Assembly: GCA_017302435.1 (NCBI GenBank)
Contig: JAFLDL010000033.1
Location: 1 to 54,437 of the forward strand
DNA from: Candidatus Accumulibacter necessarius
GTDB taxonomy: Bacteria > Pseudomonadota > Gammaproteobacteria > Burkholderiales > Rhodocyclaceae
Length of the DNA: 54,437 bases
Direction of reading: 5' to 3'
Of this stretch, positions 48,169 through 54,437 are shown piece after piece. The position numbers and the translations under genes are program-made. Below the pieces are notes generated by a model that had not been told where the DNA came from, did no database searches, and saw nothing but the letters and a program-made list of their open reading frames with translations. Position 1 is the first letter of the stretch; the number at the start of each line of letters is the position of its first letter.

Positions 48169-50547
48169 ATGCCACCTTACCTTGCCACCCTGCATCACTG
48201 GTGTCGATCACTGACCCTGCTGTTTCTCTCGCTGCTGGCGATTTCGCCGGCAGCAGCCGATCCGCCTGGCCGGGTAGGGCGCATCGCCTCGCTCTTCGGC
48301 TCGGTTCATCTGCACCGGGCGGAGAGCGGTGAATCGAGCACTGCCGTGCTCAACTGGCCGATCACCAGCGGCGATGTGTTGTCCACTGCTGCCGGTGCCC
48401 GCGCCGAAGTACAGATCGGCTCGAGTCTGCTCCAGATCGCCTCGGGGAGTGTTCTCGAGCTGGTGCAGCTTGACGACCAAAGGGTCATGCTGCGGCTGCT
48501 CGAAGGCAGCGTGATTGCCCGGCTTCCCTCGCCCGAATCGGCAGGCGAGTTCGAATTCATCACCCGGGACGGCCGTTTCCTGGTGCGTGAGGCGGGTCGC
48601 TATCGCTTCGACTCAGACCGTTCCACCACCGCCGGGACGGTTTATGCCGGCGCCCTCCGTTTCTCTGCAGCCGACAGTTCACTTGACATCGGCGCTGGCC
48701 AACGTGCCCAGTTCTGGTCTTCCGGACGAACCCAGTATCAGTTGTCGGCGCCGGTGAATGACGAATTTGCCCTCTGGAGTGCGGCGCGTGAGCCGCAGCG
48801 TGCGGCTACCCAGGCTTCGCCGGAGATGACCGGTGTCGGCGACCTGGACGCCTACGGCAACTGGTATGAGAGTCCCGAATACGGTGCCGTCTGGTTTCCG
48901 CGGGCTCTGCCCGCTGACTGGGCACCGTACCGCTCGGGGCGCTGGGTCTGGGTTGATCCGTGGGGCTGGAGCTGGGTTGGCGACGAGCCCTGGGGCTTTG
49001 CACCTTTCCACTACGGACGCTGGGCGCTCTTCCGTGGCGCCTGGGGCTGGGTTCCGGGCAAGCGGGTGGCGAGACCGGTCTACGCTCCGGCGCTGGTGGC
49101 CTGGGTCGGCACACCGGGCGCCCACGGACCCGCGCACGCCGGCGCACGGCCTGCCGTCGGCTGGTTTCCGCTCGCGCCGCGCGAGGTGTATATCCCGGCC
49201 TACCGGAGTAGTGCCGGCCATGTGCGCCGGGTCAACGCGGCCCAGGTCACGAACATCAACCACCTGACGGAGATCACGGTCAACCCGCAAGCCGTCGCGG
49301 CACGTTCGCGCTACGTTCATCAGCATCTGCCACAAGCGGTGACGGCGGTTCCCGAGGAGGCCATGCGGCAGCGTCGCCATGTTCGTGAAGCAGCCCTGCA
49401 ACCAGCCGAGCGCGCCCTGCTGACCAGCCAGCCAGTACAGGTGCGGGCGCCGGTTGCAGCACGCGATCGTGAGGAGGTGCGTCGCCAGATGGGTCAGATG
49501 CAGCCAGCAGAAGAGCGAACGCGGCCGGCAGCCGGTGGCGCGTTGTCGGATGGTCAGTCGGGCAGGCGCGGCGACGCACAGCCTGTCGGGTCATCCGGAG
49601 CGACCGCAGCGGCGCCCTTGACCCGGCCACGATCGGTGGCCGTGCCGACACCAGCGAACACAAACGTCGTTGCGATGCCGCCGGCGCCTCCCCCGACGAC
49701 CGTGACGGTACCGGCAACGCGGGCACTGCCGCCCGCCGAAGGCGTATCCTCGCCGCCGGCCGGAGATGTGCTGCCTCGGCACCCGGGTGGTCGGGGATAC
49801 CCGCAAGCGCAGCCGGATAGCGCGCGTCGCGTGGATCCCGGGCCGCCCCGCGCCACGCCCGGGGGGGCGCCAAACGCGCCAGCACCCTCGGTGCTTGCTC
49901 CGGGTCAGCGGATCGATCGAGGCGGAATGACTGCTGCCGGTCCCATCCCCGAACACCGCGATCGCTCTGCCTACTCGGCCGGCAGCCAGTCTGCGCCATC
50001 CGCGCTCGAAGGACGAGATCGGCGAGTGGCGCCACCGTCGCCGATTGCAACCCCGGTTCCGGCGCTGACTGCCACCCCTTCTCAACAGCGCCCAGCCGAC
50101 GCGCCAACGACCTTGCCACTGCCTCGCGCCGCCGCGGCTATGCCATCGCCCGTGATCGCGCCGCAACGTGCCGCAGCGCCGGTCCCACTTCCCGCGGTGG
50201 CACCGCAACGCGTCGAGCGTTCGCTGGGAGAAGCCGCCCGGCCAGTCGCGGCAATGCGCCCGGAGCAGGGCGCGCCAAGACCGTTGCCGTCGCCGCGCCC
50301 AGACGCAGCGGGGCAGCGGCCCGCAGTGGCGCCGGTGCCACCGCTCGTGGTAGCACCACAACGTATCGCTGCGCCGGTGCCACCGCCCGTGATGGCGCCG
50401 CAACGCGTCGAGCGGCCGCCGGTGGATGCTCAGCCGCCGCGAGAGCGACCGGCGGGTGCCGAACGTGTGCCGGGTGGTGGCCGGCCGAACGAGAAGCGGG
50501 GCGATCCTCGTGAGGAAATGCGAGGCCGCCAGCCGGGGGTGCAATGA
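48169..50547 (+). CDS. Exported FecR - DUF6600 protein with long disordered tail
   Basis: A 792-residue protein. Signal peptide (SLTLLFLSLLAISPAAA), then a FecR-like domain (about 35-190: VGRIASLFGSVHLHRAES, DDQRVMLRLLEGSVIARLPS). The DUF6600 tryptophan-rich repeat region (about 235-330) follows: LDAYGNWYESPEYGAVWFPR, WAPYRSGRWVWVDPWGWSWV, GDEPWGFAPFHYGRWALFRG. After about residue 400 it is an Ala/Pro/Arg-rich low-complexity tail with repeats of APQR(V/A/I) and PLPSPRP-like units. It is probably periplasmic or surface-bound; FecR here is likely a binding fold rather than a sigma-factor regulator. The ATG at 48169 was chosen to start at the signal peptide; 48142 is possible. Confidence 0.85.
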   Translation: MPPYLATLHHWCRSLTLLFLSLLAISPAAADPPGRVGRIASLFGSVHLHRAESGESSTAVLNWPITSGDVLSTAAGARAEVQIGSSLLQIASGSVLELVQLDDQRVMLRLLEGSVIARLPSPESAGEFEFITRDGRFLVREAGRYRFDSDRSTTAGTVYAGALRFSAADSSLDIGAGQRAQFWSSGRTQYQLSAPVNDEFALWSAAREPQRAATQASPEMTGVGDLDAYGNWYESPEYGAVWFPRALPADWAPYRSGRWVWVDPWGWSWVGDEPWGFAPFHYGRWALFRGAWGWVPGKRVARPVYAPALVAWVGTPGAHGPAHAGARPAVGWFPLAPREVYIPAYRSSAGHVRRVNAAQVTNINHLTEITVNPQAVAARSRYVHQHLPQAVTAVPEEAMRQRRHVREAALQPAERALLTSQPVQVRAPVAARDREEVRRQMGQMQPAEERTRPAAGGALSDGQSGRRGDAQPVGSSGATAAAPLTRPRSVAVPTPANTNVVAMPPAPPPTTVTVPATRALPPAEGVSSPPAGDVLPRHPGGRGYPQAQPDSARRVDPGPPRATPGGAPNAPAPSVLAPGQRIDRGGMTAAGPIPEHRDRSAYSAGSQSAPSALEGRDRRVAPPSPIATPVPALTATPSQQRPADAPTTLPLPRAAAAMPSPVIAPQRAAAPVPLPAVAPQRVERSLGEAARPVAAMRPEQGAPRPLPSPRPDAAGQRPAVAPVPPLVVAPQRIAAPVPPPVMAPQRVERPPVDAQPPRERPAGAERVPGGGRPNEKRGDPREEMRGRQPGVQ

Positions 50548-50729
50548 AGCGGAAGAGGATCGCCGGAGGCACCTGGAAGCTTGCCGAGGCACGACGGTCA
50601 GCGGTGAGCGGCGATTGCCGGCAGGGACAGGGGGTTCGGCAGGCGCCCTATGCTGCCAGGCTACCCTTCCAGTCGTCCACGAAGCGTGCTATACACTGGC
50701 CTTGCTTTGATTCCATTTGGGAGGTCAAG

Positions 50730-51827
50730 ATGAACAAGCATGCTCTGCAGTTAGCCATGGCCGGCGCGTTGGCCGGCATCCTGCCAGGCGCACTCGCGGC
50801 GCCGGTCAATTATGAAATGAACCTGGGCACCCACTCCGGCATGGGCGCGGGCGGAGCCGGCGGTATGCTCGGCATGATGACGGGCCAGGGCAGCAGGACG
50901 AACAAGATGATGGATCTACGCCTGACCAATCCCGGCGATATTCCGGGCGGCTACACCGCCGAACACATCGTTCCGGAAACGATGCGTTTCGGGCCTGTCC
51001 TGCCGCTCAAGGGCGAGCGGCGCGGCAAGGGCGCGGGGAGTGAAACACGCGACGAACCTGATGGCAAGGTGCTGATCTACTGGGGCTGCAGCGCCACGGT
51101 GTCGGCAGGCCAACCCGAAGTGATCGACATCAAGGCTATCGGTAGCCGCGTGTCGCCTGAAGTGGCGGCCATGGCGCGGCAGAGCCGGCAAGGCAAAGAG
51201 GGCGCCGGAGGTGAAACCCTGCCGCCGCGTACCCTGTGGTGGCCACATGGGGATTCCGGCGCCACTGCCATTCCCGGCGACTCATCGGCAGTCGGTGAGC
51301 ATGTGGTCAAAGCGAGTTTCATGCCGCAGGAAATCCGCTACACGCTGGACAAGGAGATGGACTTTCTCGAGCCGATCAACTTCAAGGCCACGAGCACCGC
51401 CCTGAATGCCGCGGTTCCGCTGCAGTGGGATGCCCTCAGCCGTGCCAGAGGCTACAATCTGCACGCTGTCGGCGCGGTGGGAGAGAAGGAAATGGTCATC
51501 TGGATGGCGGCCAGGAACAAGAACCCGATGCTGCCCAGGAGTCAGAACAGCTGCACCATCCCCGCCGGCATTTTTCAGAAGGCGCAGGGTGCCATGGCGA
51601 TGGCGGAGGCGGTTGGCCCGACCAGGGGTTTTGCCTACCCACCGCAGAAGCCTGGCCAGAAACAGCCCCTGATCTGGGTAGCCACGGTACGCGTGAGCGG
51701 CTTTGACAGCGTGATGCTTGGCATGGAGAGCATGGCCAAGGAGGCCGCCGGCGACGCTGCAGCGGACTCGGTTGTCCCCGGCGGTGGTGCCATCATCAAG
51801 TCGATAAAGGGCCTGTTCGGTAACTGA
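50730..51827 (+). CDS. Exported protein of unknown family
   Basis: A 365-residue protein I do not recognise. A clear signal peptide (HALQLAMAGALAGILPGALA, cleavage near AAP) is followed by a Gly/Met-rich patch (GMGAGGAGGMLGMMTGQGSR). Then comes a beta-rich part with KVLIYWGCSATVSAGQPEVI, TLWWPHGDSGATAIPGD, PLQWDALSRARGYNLHAVGA and KEMVIWMAARN. The end (AADSVVPGGGAIIKSIKGLF) is helical. GGGAGG sits 5 nt before the ATG, and an extended -10 (TGC-TATACA, 50690-50695) lies upstream. It follows the FecR-DUF6600 gene on the same strand after 182 bases. Likely periplasmic or outer-membrane associated. Confidence 0.8.
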   Translation: MNKHALQLAMAGALAGILPGALAAPVNYEMNLGTHSGMGAGGAGGMLGMMTGQGSRTNKMMDLRLTNPGDIPGGYTAEHIVPETMRFGPVLPLKGERRGKGAGSETRDEPDGKVLIYWGCSATVSAGQPEVIDIKAIGSRVSPEVAAMARQSRQGKEGAGGETLPPRTLWWPHGDSGATAIPGDSSAVGEHVVKASFMPQEIRYTLDKEMDFLEPINFKATSTALNAAVPLQWDALSRARGYNLHAVGAVGEKEMVIWMAARNKNPMLPRSQNSCTIPAGIFQKAQGAMAMAEAVGPTRGFAYPPQKPGQKQPLIWVATVRVSGFDSVMLGMESMAKEAAGDAAADSVVPGGGAIIKSIKGLFGN

Positions 51828-51885
51828 AGTCGGGTGACGGATTGCACTGCCGGCGGCGGCCACTGACCACTCATCGTCGGGCCGC

Positions 51886-52902
51886 TTACCGATTGCGATC
51901 CTGACCGCGCTCCTCGCCTTTGACGCGCTCCTTGTCCTGTCCGTGCCCACGCCGCGGCTCCTGCGAGGCACCATGCGGCGCGTTTTCGCGGCTTGCCGTT
52001 GGCGCCGTCTGTTGATGCGGGACCGATCGCTGCTGGGGCGGCTGAGGCTGGCGGGATTGCTGAGCTTGCCTCTGGTGGTCCTGGTCTGGCTGGCTTCGTT
52101 GCCCGGAAGACGCTGGGGGTGGGCCCGATCTCTGACCGTTCTGACCCTCTTGCTCCTGGCTGTGCCTCTGCAGCGGCGGTGAGCCTTGCGCCCCTGGCGC
52201 AGCCGGCTGGTGAGGCCGCGGTGAGTTCGAACGCTGAACATTCGGCTCCCGACCTCTCTCCCCCTGCGGTTGCTGCTGCCCGCGCTGAGACGGTGGCGAC
52301 GGGGTTCCTTGCAGGCGTTGTTCCTGGTAATGCTGTCGCACCACTGCGTCACGGGGCTGATAGCGGTAGTTCCGGTTGTGCAGTGCCTGTTGCTGCTCGA
52401 CCGGGGGATAGCGATCGCCCGCGTACCGCCGCTGGTAAGCCGGTAGCGGGGCGGGCGCTGGCGTGGAACGGCGATTCCATTGGTTCCAGCCGCTTCGCTG
52501 TTGCTCCCATCCCTGGCCCCAGTGCTCACCCCAGCGCGGTGGCGCATCCGGCCGCCAGCCGCGAAAATACCCCGGCGGATTGCGGTAGTAGCTTACCGGG
52601 ACGCGCAGGATGAACAGCGGCACCGCCGCCGGCGCCACGCGCGCCCAAGGCCCGCTGTACCAGGAGCTGGCGTACCAGTCATCGTCCTGATAGACCCAGT
52701 ACATGCCATCGTAGAAGAAGAAATTCGAATCCAGTCGTGGAGCATAGTAAACGGGGTAACCAGGCACCCGGACAAGGTCAGGGTAGTACGGCAGGTTGAT
52801 CCCGATGCTTACGCCGGGAAGCCCGATGCCGATGCTCACCTGAGCCACAGCCGAAGTCACCGACCAAATCACCATCCACAGCACAGTCAGTCCATGGCGC
52901 AT
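51886..52902 (-). CDS. Exported Tyr/Trp-rich protein with Gln/Pro-rich tail, function unknown
   Basis: A 338-residue protein. The signal peptide is LTVLWMVIWSVTSAVAQ. A compact N-terminal part follows, rich in aromatic residues (PGYPVYYAPRLDSNFFFYDG, MYWVYQDDDWYASSWYSGPW, VPVSYYRNPPGYFRGWRPDA). The rest, from about residue 140, is a disordered Gln/Pro/Arg/Ser tail with many QQ and PQ pairs. I know the N-terminal pattern as a widespread hypothetical family of proteobacteria without a function. Only the ATG at 52902 begins a signal peptide; the frame remains open far upstream. It faces the unknown exported protein at 50730 and ends 58 bases from it. Confidence 0.8.
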   Translation of the reverse strand: MRHGLTVLWMVIWSVTSAVAQVSIGIGLPGVSIGINLPYYPDLVRVPGYPVYYAPRLDSNFFFYDGMYWVYQDDDWYASSWYSGPWARVAPAAVPLFILRVPVSYYRNPPGYFRGWRPDAPPRWGEHWGQGWEQQRSGWNQWNRRSTPAPAPLPAYQRRYAGDRYPPVEQQQALHNRNYRYQPRDAVVRQHYQEQRLQGTPSPPSQRGQQQPQGERGREPNVQRSNSPRPHQPAAPGAQGSPPLQRHSQEQEGQNGQRSGPPPASSGQRSQPDQDHQRQAQQSRQPQPPQQRSVPHQQTAPTASRENAPHGASQEPRRGHGQDKERVKGEERGQDRNR

Positions 52903-53274
52903 TTTTTCTCCGATGCGAGCAGTCGATTGTGGGCGTGTTGCCAACGGCCAGTCACACCCAGTCCTTGGTTCACGGAATTGCTCTCGGGGCAGACTAGCGG
53001 ATTGTCTGCACGTTGTTCTGTGCGCCAGCGAACACTCAGGCGAAATGGGCCGGATCAGGCTAAGTTGTCCAGCGCACAGACTGCGCAGGGAACGACGCCT
53101 ATCCTGGCCAGTCGGATTGCTCCTGGGGCACGCCAGCCTTTCTGGCGTGCCTGGTGTTTGAGTCAGAGCAGTCGTGCACTCGTGCGCTGAGGTGGGTTCA
53201 CTACCCGCTACCCGCGCGCGAGATCCATCCGTGGGCCCCCTCAACAGTTCCTTTCACCTTTATGGGAGATCTCC
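52903..53274. other. Intergenic region with an orphan hairpin
   Basis: No gene seen. A 10-bp perfect stem GGCACGCCAG/CTGGCGTGCC (53127-53136 with 53142-53151) with a CCTTT loop is followed by TGGTGTTTG on the plus strand. No plus-strand gene ends before it, so it may close an unannotated short transcript or lie in the leader of the FMN reductase gene. GGGAG precedes the ATG at 53275. Confidence 0.4.
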
Positions 53275-53826
53275 ATGAGCGAATACCAGATCGCAGTGAT
53301 CGTCGGCAGTCTTCGCCGCGATTCGTTGAACCGCAAGCTTGCCCGCGCCATGGCCAAGCTGGCGCCGTCGGACTTCGTGTTCGAGCCAGTGGAAATCGGC
53401 GACCTGCCACTCTATAACCAGGACAACGACGAGGACCAGGCTGACCCGGTCCTCCGGCTGAAGGCCGCAATCGCAGCTGCTCACGGCCTGCTGTTCGTTA
53501 CCCCGGAGTACAATCGCTCGATCCCCGGCGTGCTCAAGAACGCGATTGACCACGCATCGCGCCCGTATGGGCAGAGCGTCTGGGCGGGCAAGCCGGCCGG
53601 GGTGTTGGGCGCTTCGGTCGGAGCCATCGGCACGGCCCTGGCGCAACAGCATCTGCGCAACATCCTCGCTTATCTGGACGTGCGGACGCTCGCTCAGCCC
53701 GAAGCGTTCATCCATGCCAGTGCGGGGGTGTTCGATGACGCCGACAACTTTGGTGAAAGTACTCGGGAGTTCCTGCAGAACTGGATGGACCACTACGTTG
53801 CCTGGGTCAAGCAGCACGCCGCCTGA
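53275..53826 (+). CDS. NAD(P)H-dependent FMN reductase (ChrR/YieF type)
   Basis: A 183-residue flavodoxin-fold reductase. The FMN phosphate loop is VGSLRRDSLNRKLARAM. The flavin-contacting motif TPEYNRSIPGVLKNAIDHAS is near residues 76-95, and VWAGKPAGVLGASVGAIGTA follows. Enzymes of this group reduce quinones, azo compounds and chromate using NAD(P)H and are thought to limit oxidative stress. It appears to be a single gene, 161 bases before the HlyD-type adaptor. Confidence 0.92.
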   Translation: MSEYQIAVIVGSLRRDSLNRKLARAMAKLAPSDFVFEPVEIGDLPLYNQDNDEDQADPVLRLKAAIAAAHGLLFVTPEYNRSIPGVLKNAIDHASRPYGQSVWAGKPAGVLGASVGAIGTALAQQHLRNILAYLDVRTLAQPEAFIHASAGVFDDADNFGESTREFLQNWMDHYVAWVKQHAA

Positions 53827-53987
53827 CGGGCACTGCCGGCGGAAGAGGCTTCTCAGGTAATTCCTTGCGCATGCGGTGAGCTGAGTATGGGATGATGCGC
53901 GGCGACGCGCGCTGTCAACGCGTTGCGCCGCGCAAGCTGATTGCCGACCGCGGTGCCCCAATACACCGAAACGCCACAATCTGACCC

Positions 53988-54437
53988 ATGCCTCGCCGTT
54001 CACTCCTTGTCCTCGCCGCTGTCGCCATCCTCGCCGCTGCCTTGCTCACCTGGTGGTTGACCCGCGCGCCGACTGTGCCCGCGGTGACCGTGCAGATCGC
54101 CCCACTGGTACGTACGCTGCAATTCTCGGCGCGGGTGGCCACGCTCTCGCGAGTGGACGTCGGCAGTACGCTGACCGGTCGCGTACTGGTGGTGGCGGTG
54201 GACGAAGGGGCGCAAGTGAGGCAGGGTGAAGTCCTGGTCCGCCTGGAAACCGACGAACTGCGGGCCGCGCTGGCGCAGGCGCAGGCCAGCGAGCGCCAGG
54301 CCGCTGCCCGACTGGCGGGGCTGCGCAGCACCGGGCGGAGTTCGGCGCAAGCCGCGGTGGCGCAGGCCGATTCGGTGCTGGCGGCTGCACTGGCCGATCT
54401 GCAGCGGACGCAGTCGCTGGTGGCGAGGGGTTTCCTC
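53988..54437 (+). CDS. HlyD/RND-type periplasmic adaptor (N-terminal part)
   Basis: The first 150 residues are present; the gene continues past the right edge. There is an N-terminal membrane anchor or signal (LLVLAAVAILAAALLTWWLT). The lipoyl-like half-motif reads LTGRVLVVAVDEGAQVRQGE, then VLVRLETDELRAALAQAQAS leads into the coiled-coil hairpin (QAAVAQADSVLAAALADLQR). This is a membrane fusion protein linking an inner-membrane pump (RND or MacB-type) to an outer-membrane channel. The pump gene is outside the window. Confidence 0.88.
   Translation, partial: MPRRSLLVLAAVAILAAALLTWWLTRAPTVPAVTVQIAPLVRTLQFSARVATLSRVDVGSTLTGRVLVVAVDEGAQVRQGEVLVRLETDELRAALAQAQASERQAAARLAGLRSTGRSSAQAAVAQADSVLAAALADLQRTQSLVARGFL

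Noticed and set aside
48169-50547. Repeats in the FecR protein tail as a tandem DNA repeat or CRISPR-like array
   Set aside because: The repetition is low-complexity protein (APQR and PLP units) with irregular spacing and no unique spacers.

Overview
This 54.4 kb window is GC-rich, densely packed chromosomal DNA. It reads as a betaproteobacterium, most likely Rhodocyclales (Accumulibacter/Dechloromonas-like). Supporting signs are a homodimeric AceE with an E2 and an E3 that each carry one lipoyl domain, a CNP1-like protein beside rppH, coq7, tamAB, and DUF4124 lytic transglycosylase. The assignment is an inference from gene content. No rRNA, tRNA, prophage, intact insertion sequence or CRISPR array was seen.

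Layout. (1) 1-11.3 kb is a sulfur-acquisition region. On the minus strand lie a molbindin-type protein, an SsuC-like permease, an SsuB-like ATPase with a fused molbindin domain, a DUF2325 protein and the start of an amino-acid-type binding protein. On the plus strand lie cysK, a GMC flavoprotein, an omega-amino acid:pyruvate transaminase and tauABC. Two YeeE/YedE half-transporters follow on the minus strand. (2) 11.6-14.1 kb holds a degenerate EAL protein, the 3' remnant of a FAD-dependent dehydrogenase, a strong candidate small RNA with its own promoter and terminator, and an OsmC protein. (3) 14.2-30.4 kb is housekeeping: coq7, CNP1, rppH, proS, a lytic transglycosylase, ffh, a CcsA/YpjD-like protein, tamA-tamB and a folD-purE-purK-sua5 operon.

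(4) 30.4-36.1 kb is an accessory island. It has three complete type II toxin-antitoxin modules of different families (HigBA, Phd/PIN, FitAB-like). Between them are broken remnants: an AbiEi antitoxin piece, an HbpS/GlcG tail, a possible BREX-type ATPase tail, and mobile mystery protein A and B pieces. A degenerate intergenic repeat occurs in at least three places. (5) 36.2-46.1 kb is central metabolism: iorAB with an FNR-like site upstream, a DUF4124 lytic transglycosylase, and the aceE-aceF-lpdA operon with a good sigma-70 promoter. (6) 46.3-54.4 kb holds a sirtuin, a gamma-carbonic anhydrase-like protein, three exported proteins of unknown role (one FecR-DUF6600 with a long disordered tail), an NADPH-dependent FMN reductase and the start of an HlyD/RND adaptor.

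How it fits together. The left end can import sulfonates and related compounds, could produce sulfoacetaldehyde from taurine (transaminase) or isethionate (GMC enzyme), and can fix reduced sulfur into cysteine. The enzymes that release sulfite from the sulfonate are not in view. The less ordinary signals are the candidate sRNA at 13.1-13.25 kb with anti-Shine-Dalgarno motifs, the toxin-antitoxin island with its palindromic operators, and the molbindin-decorated ABC transporter.
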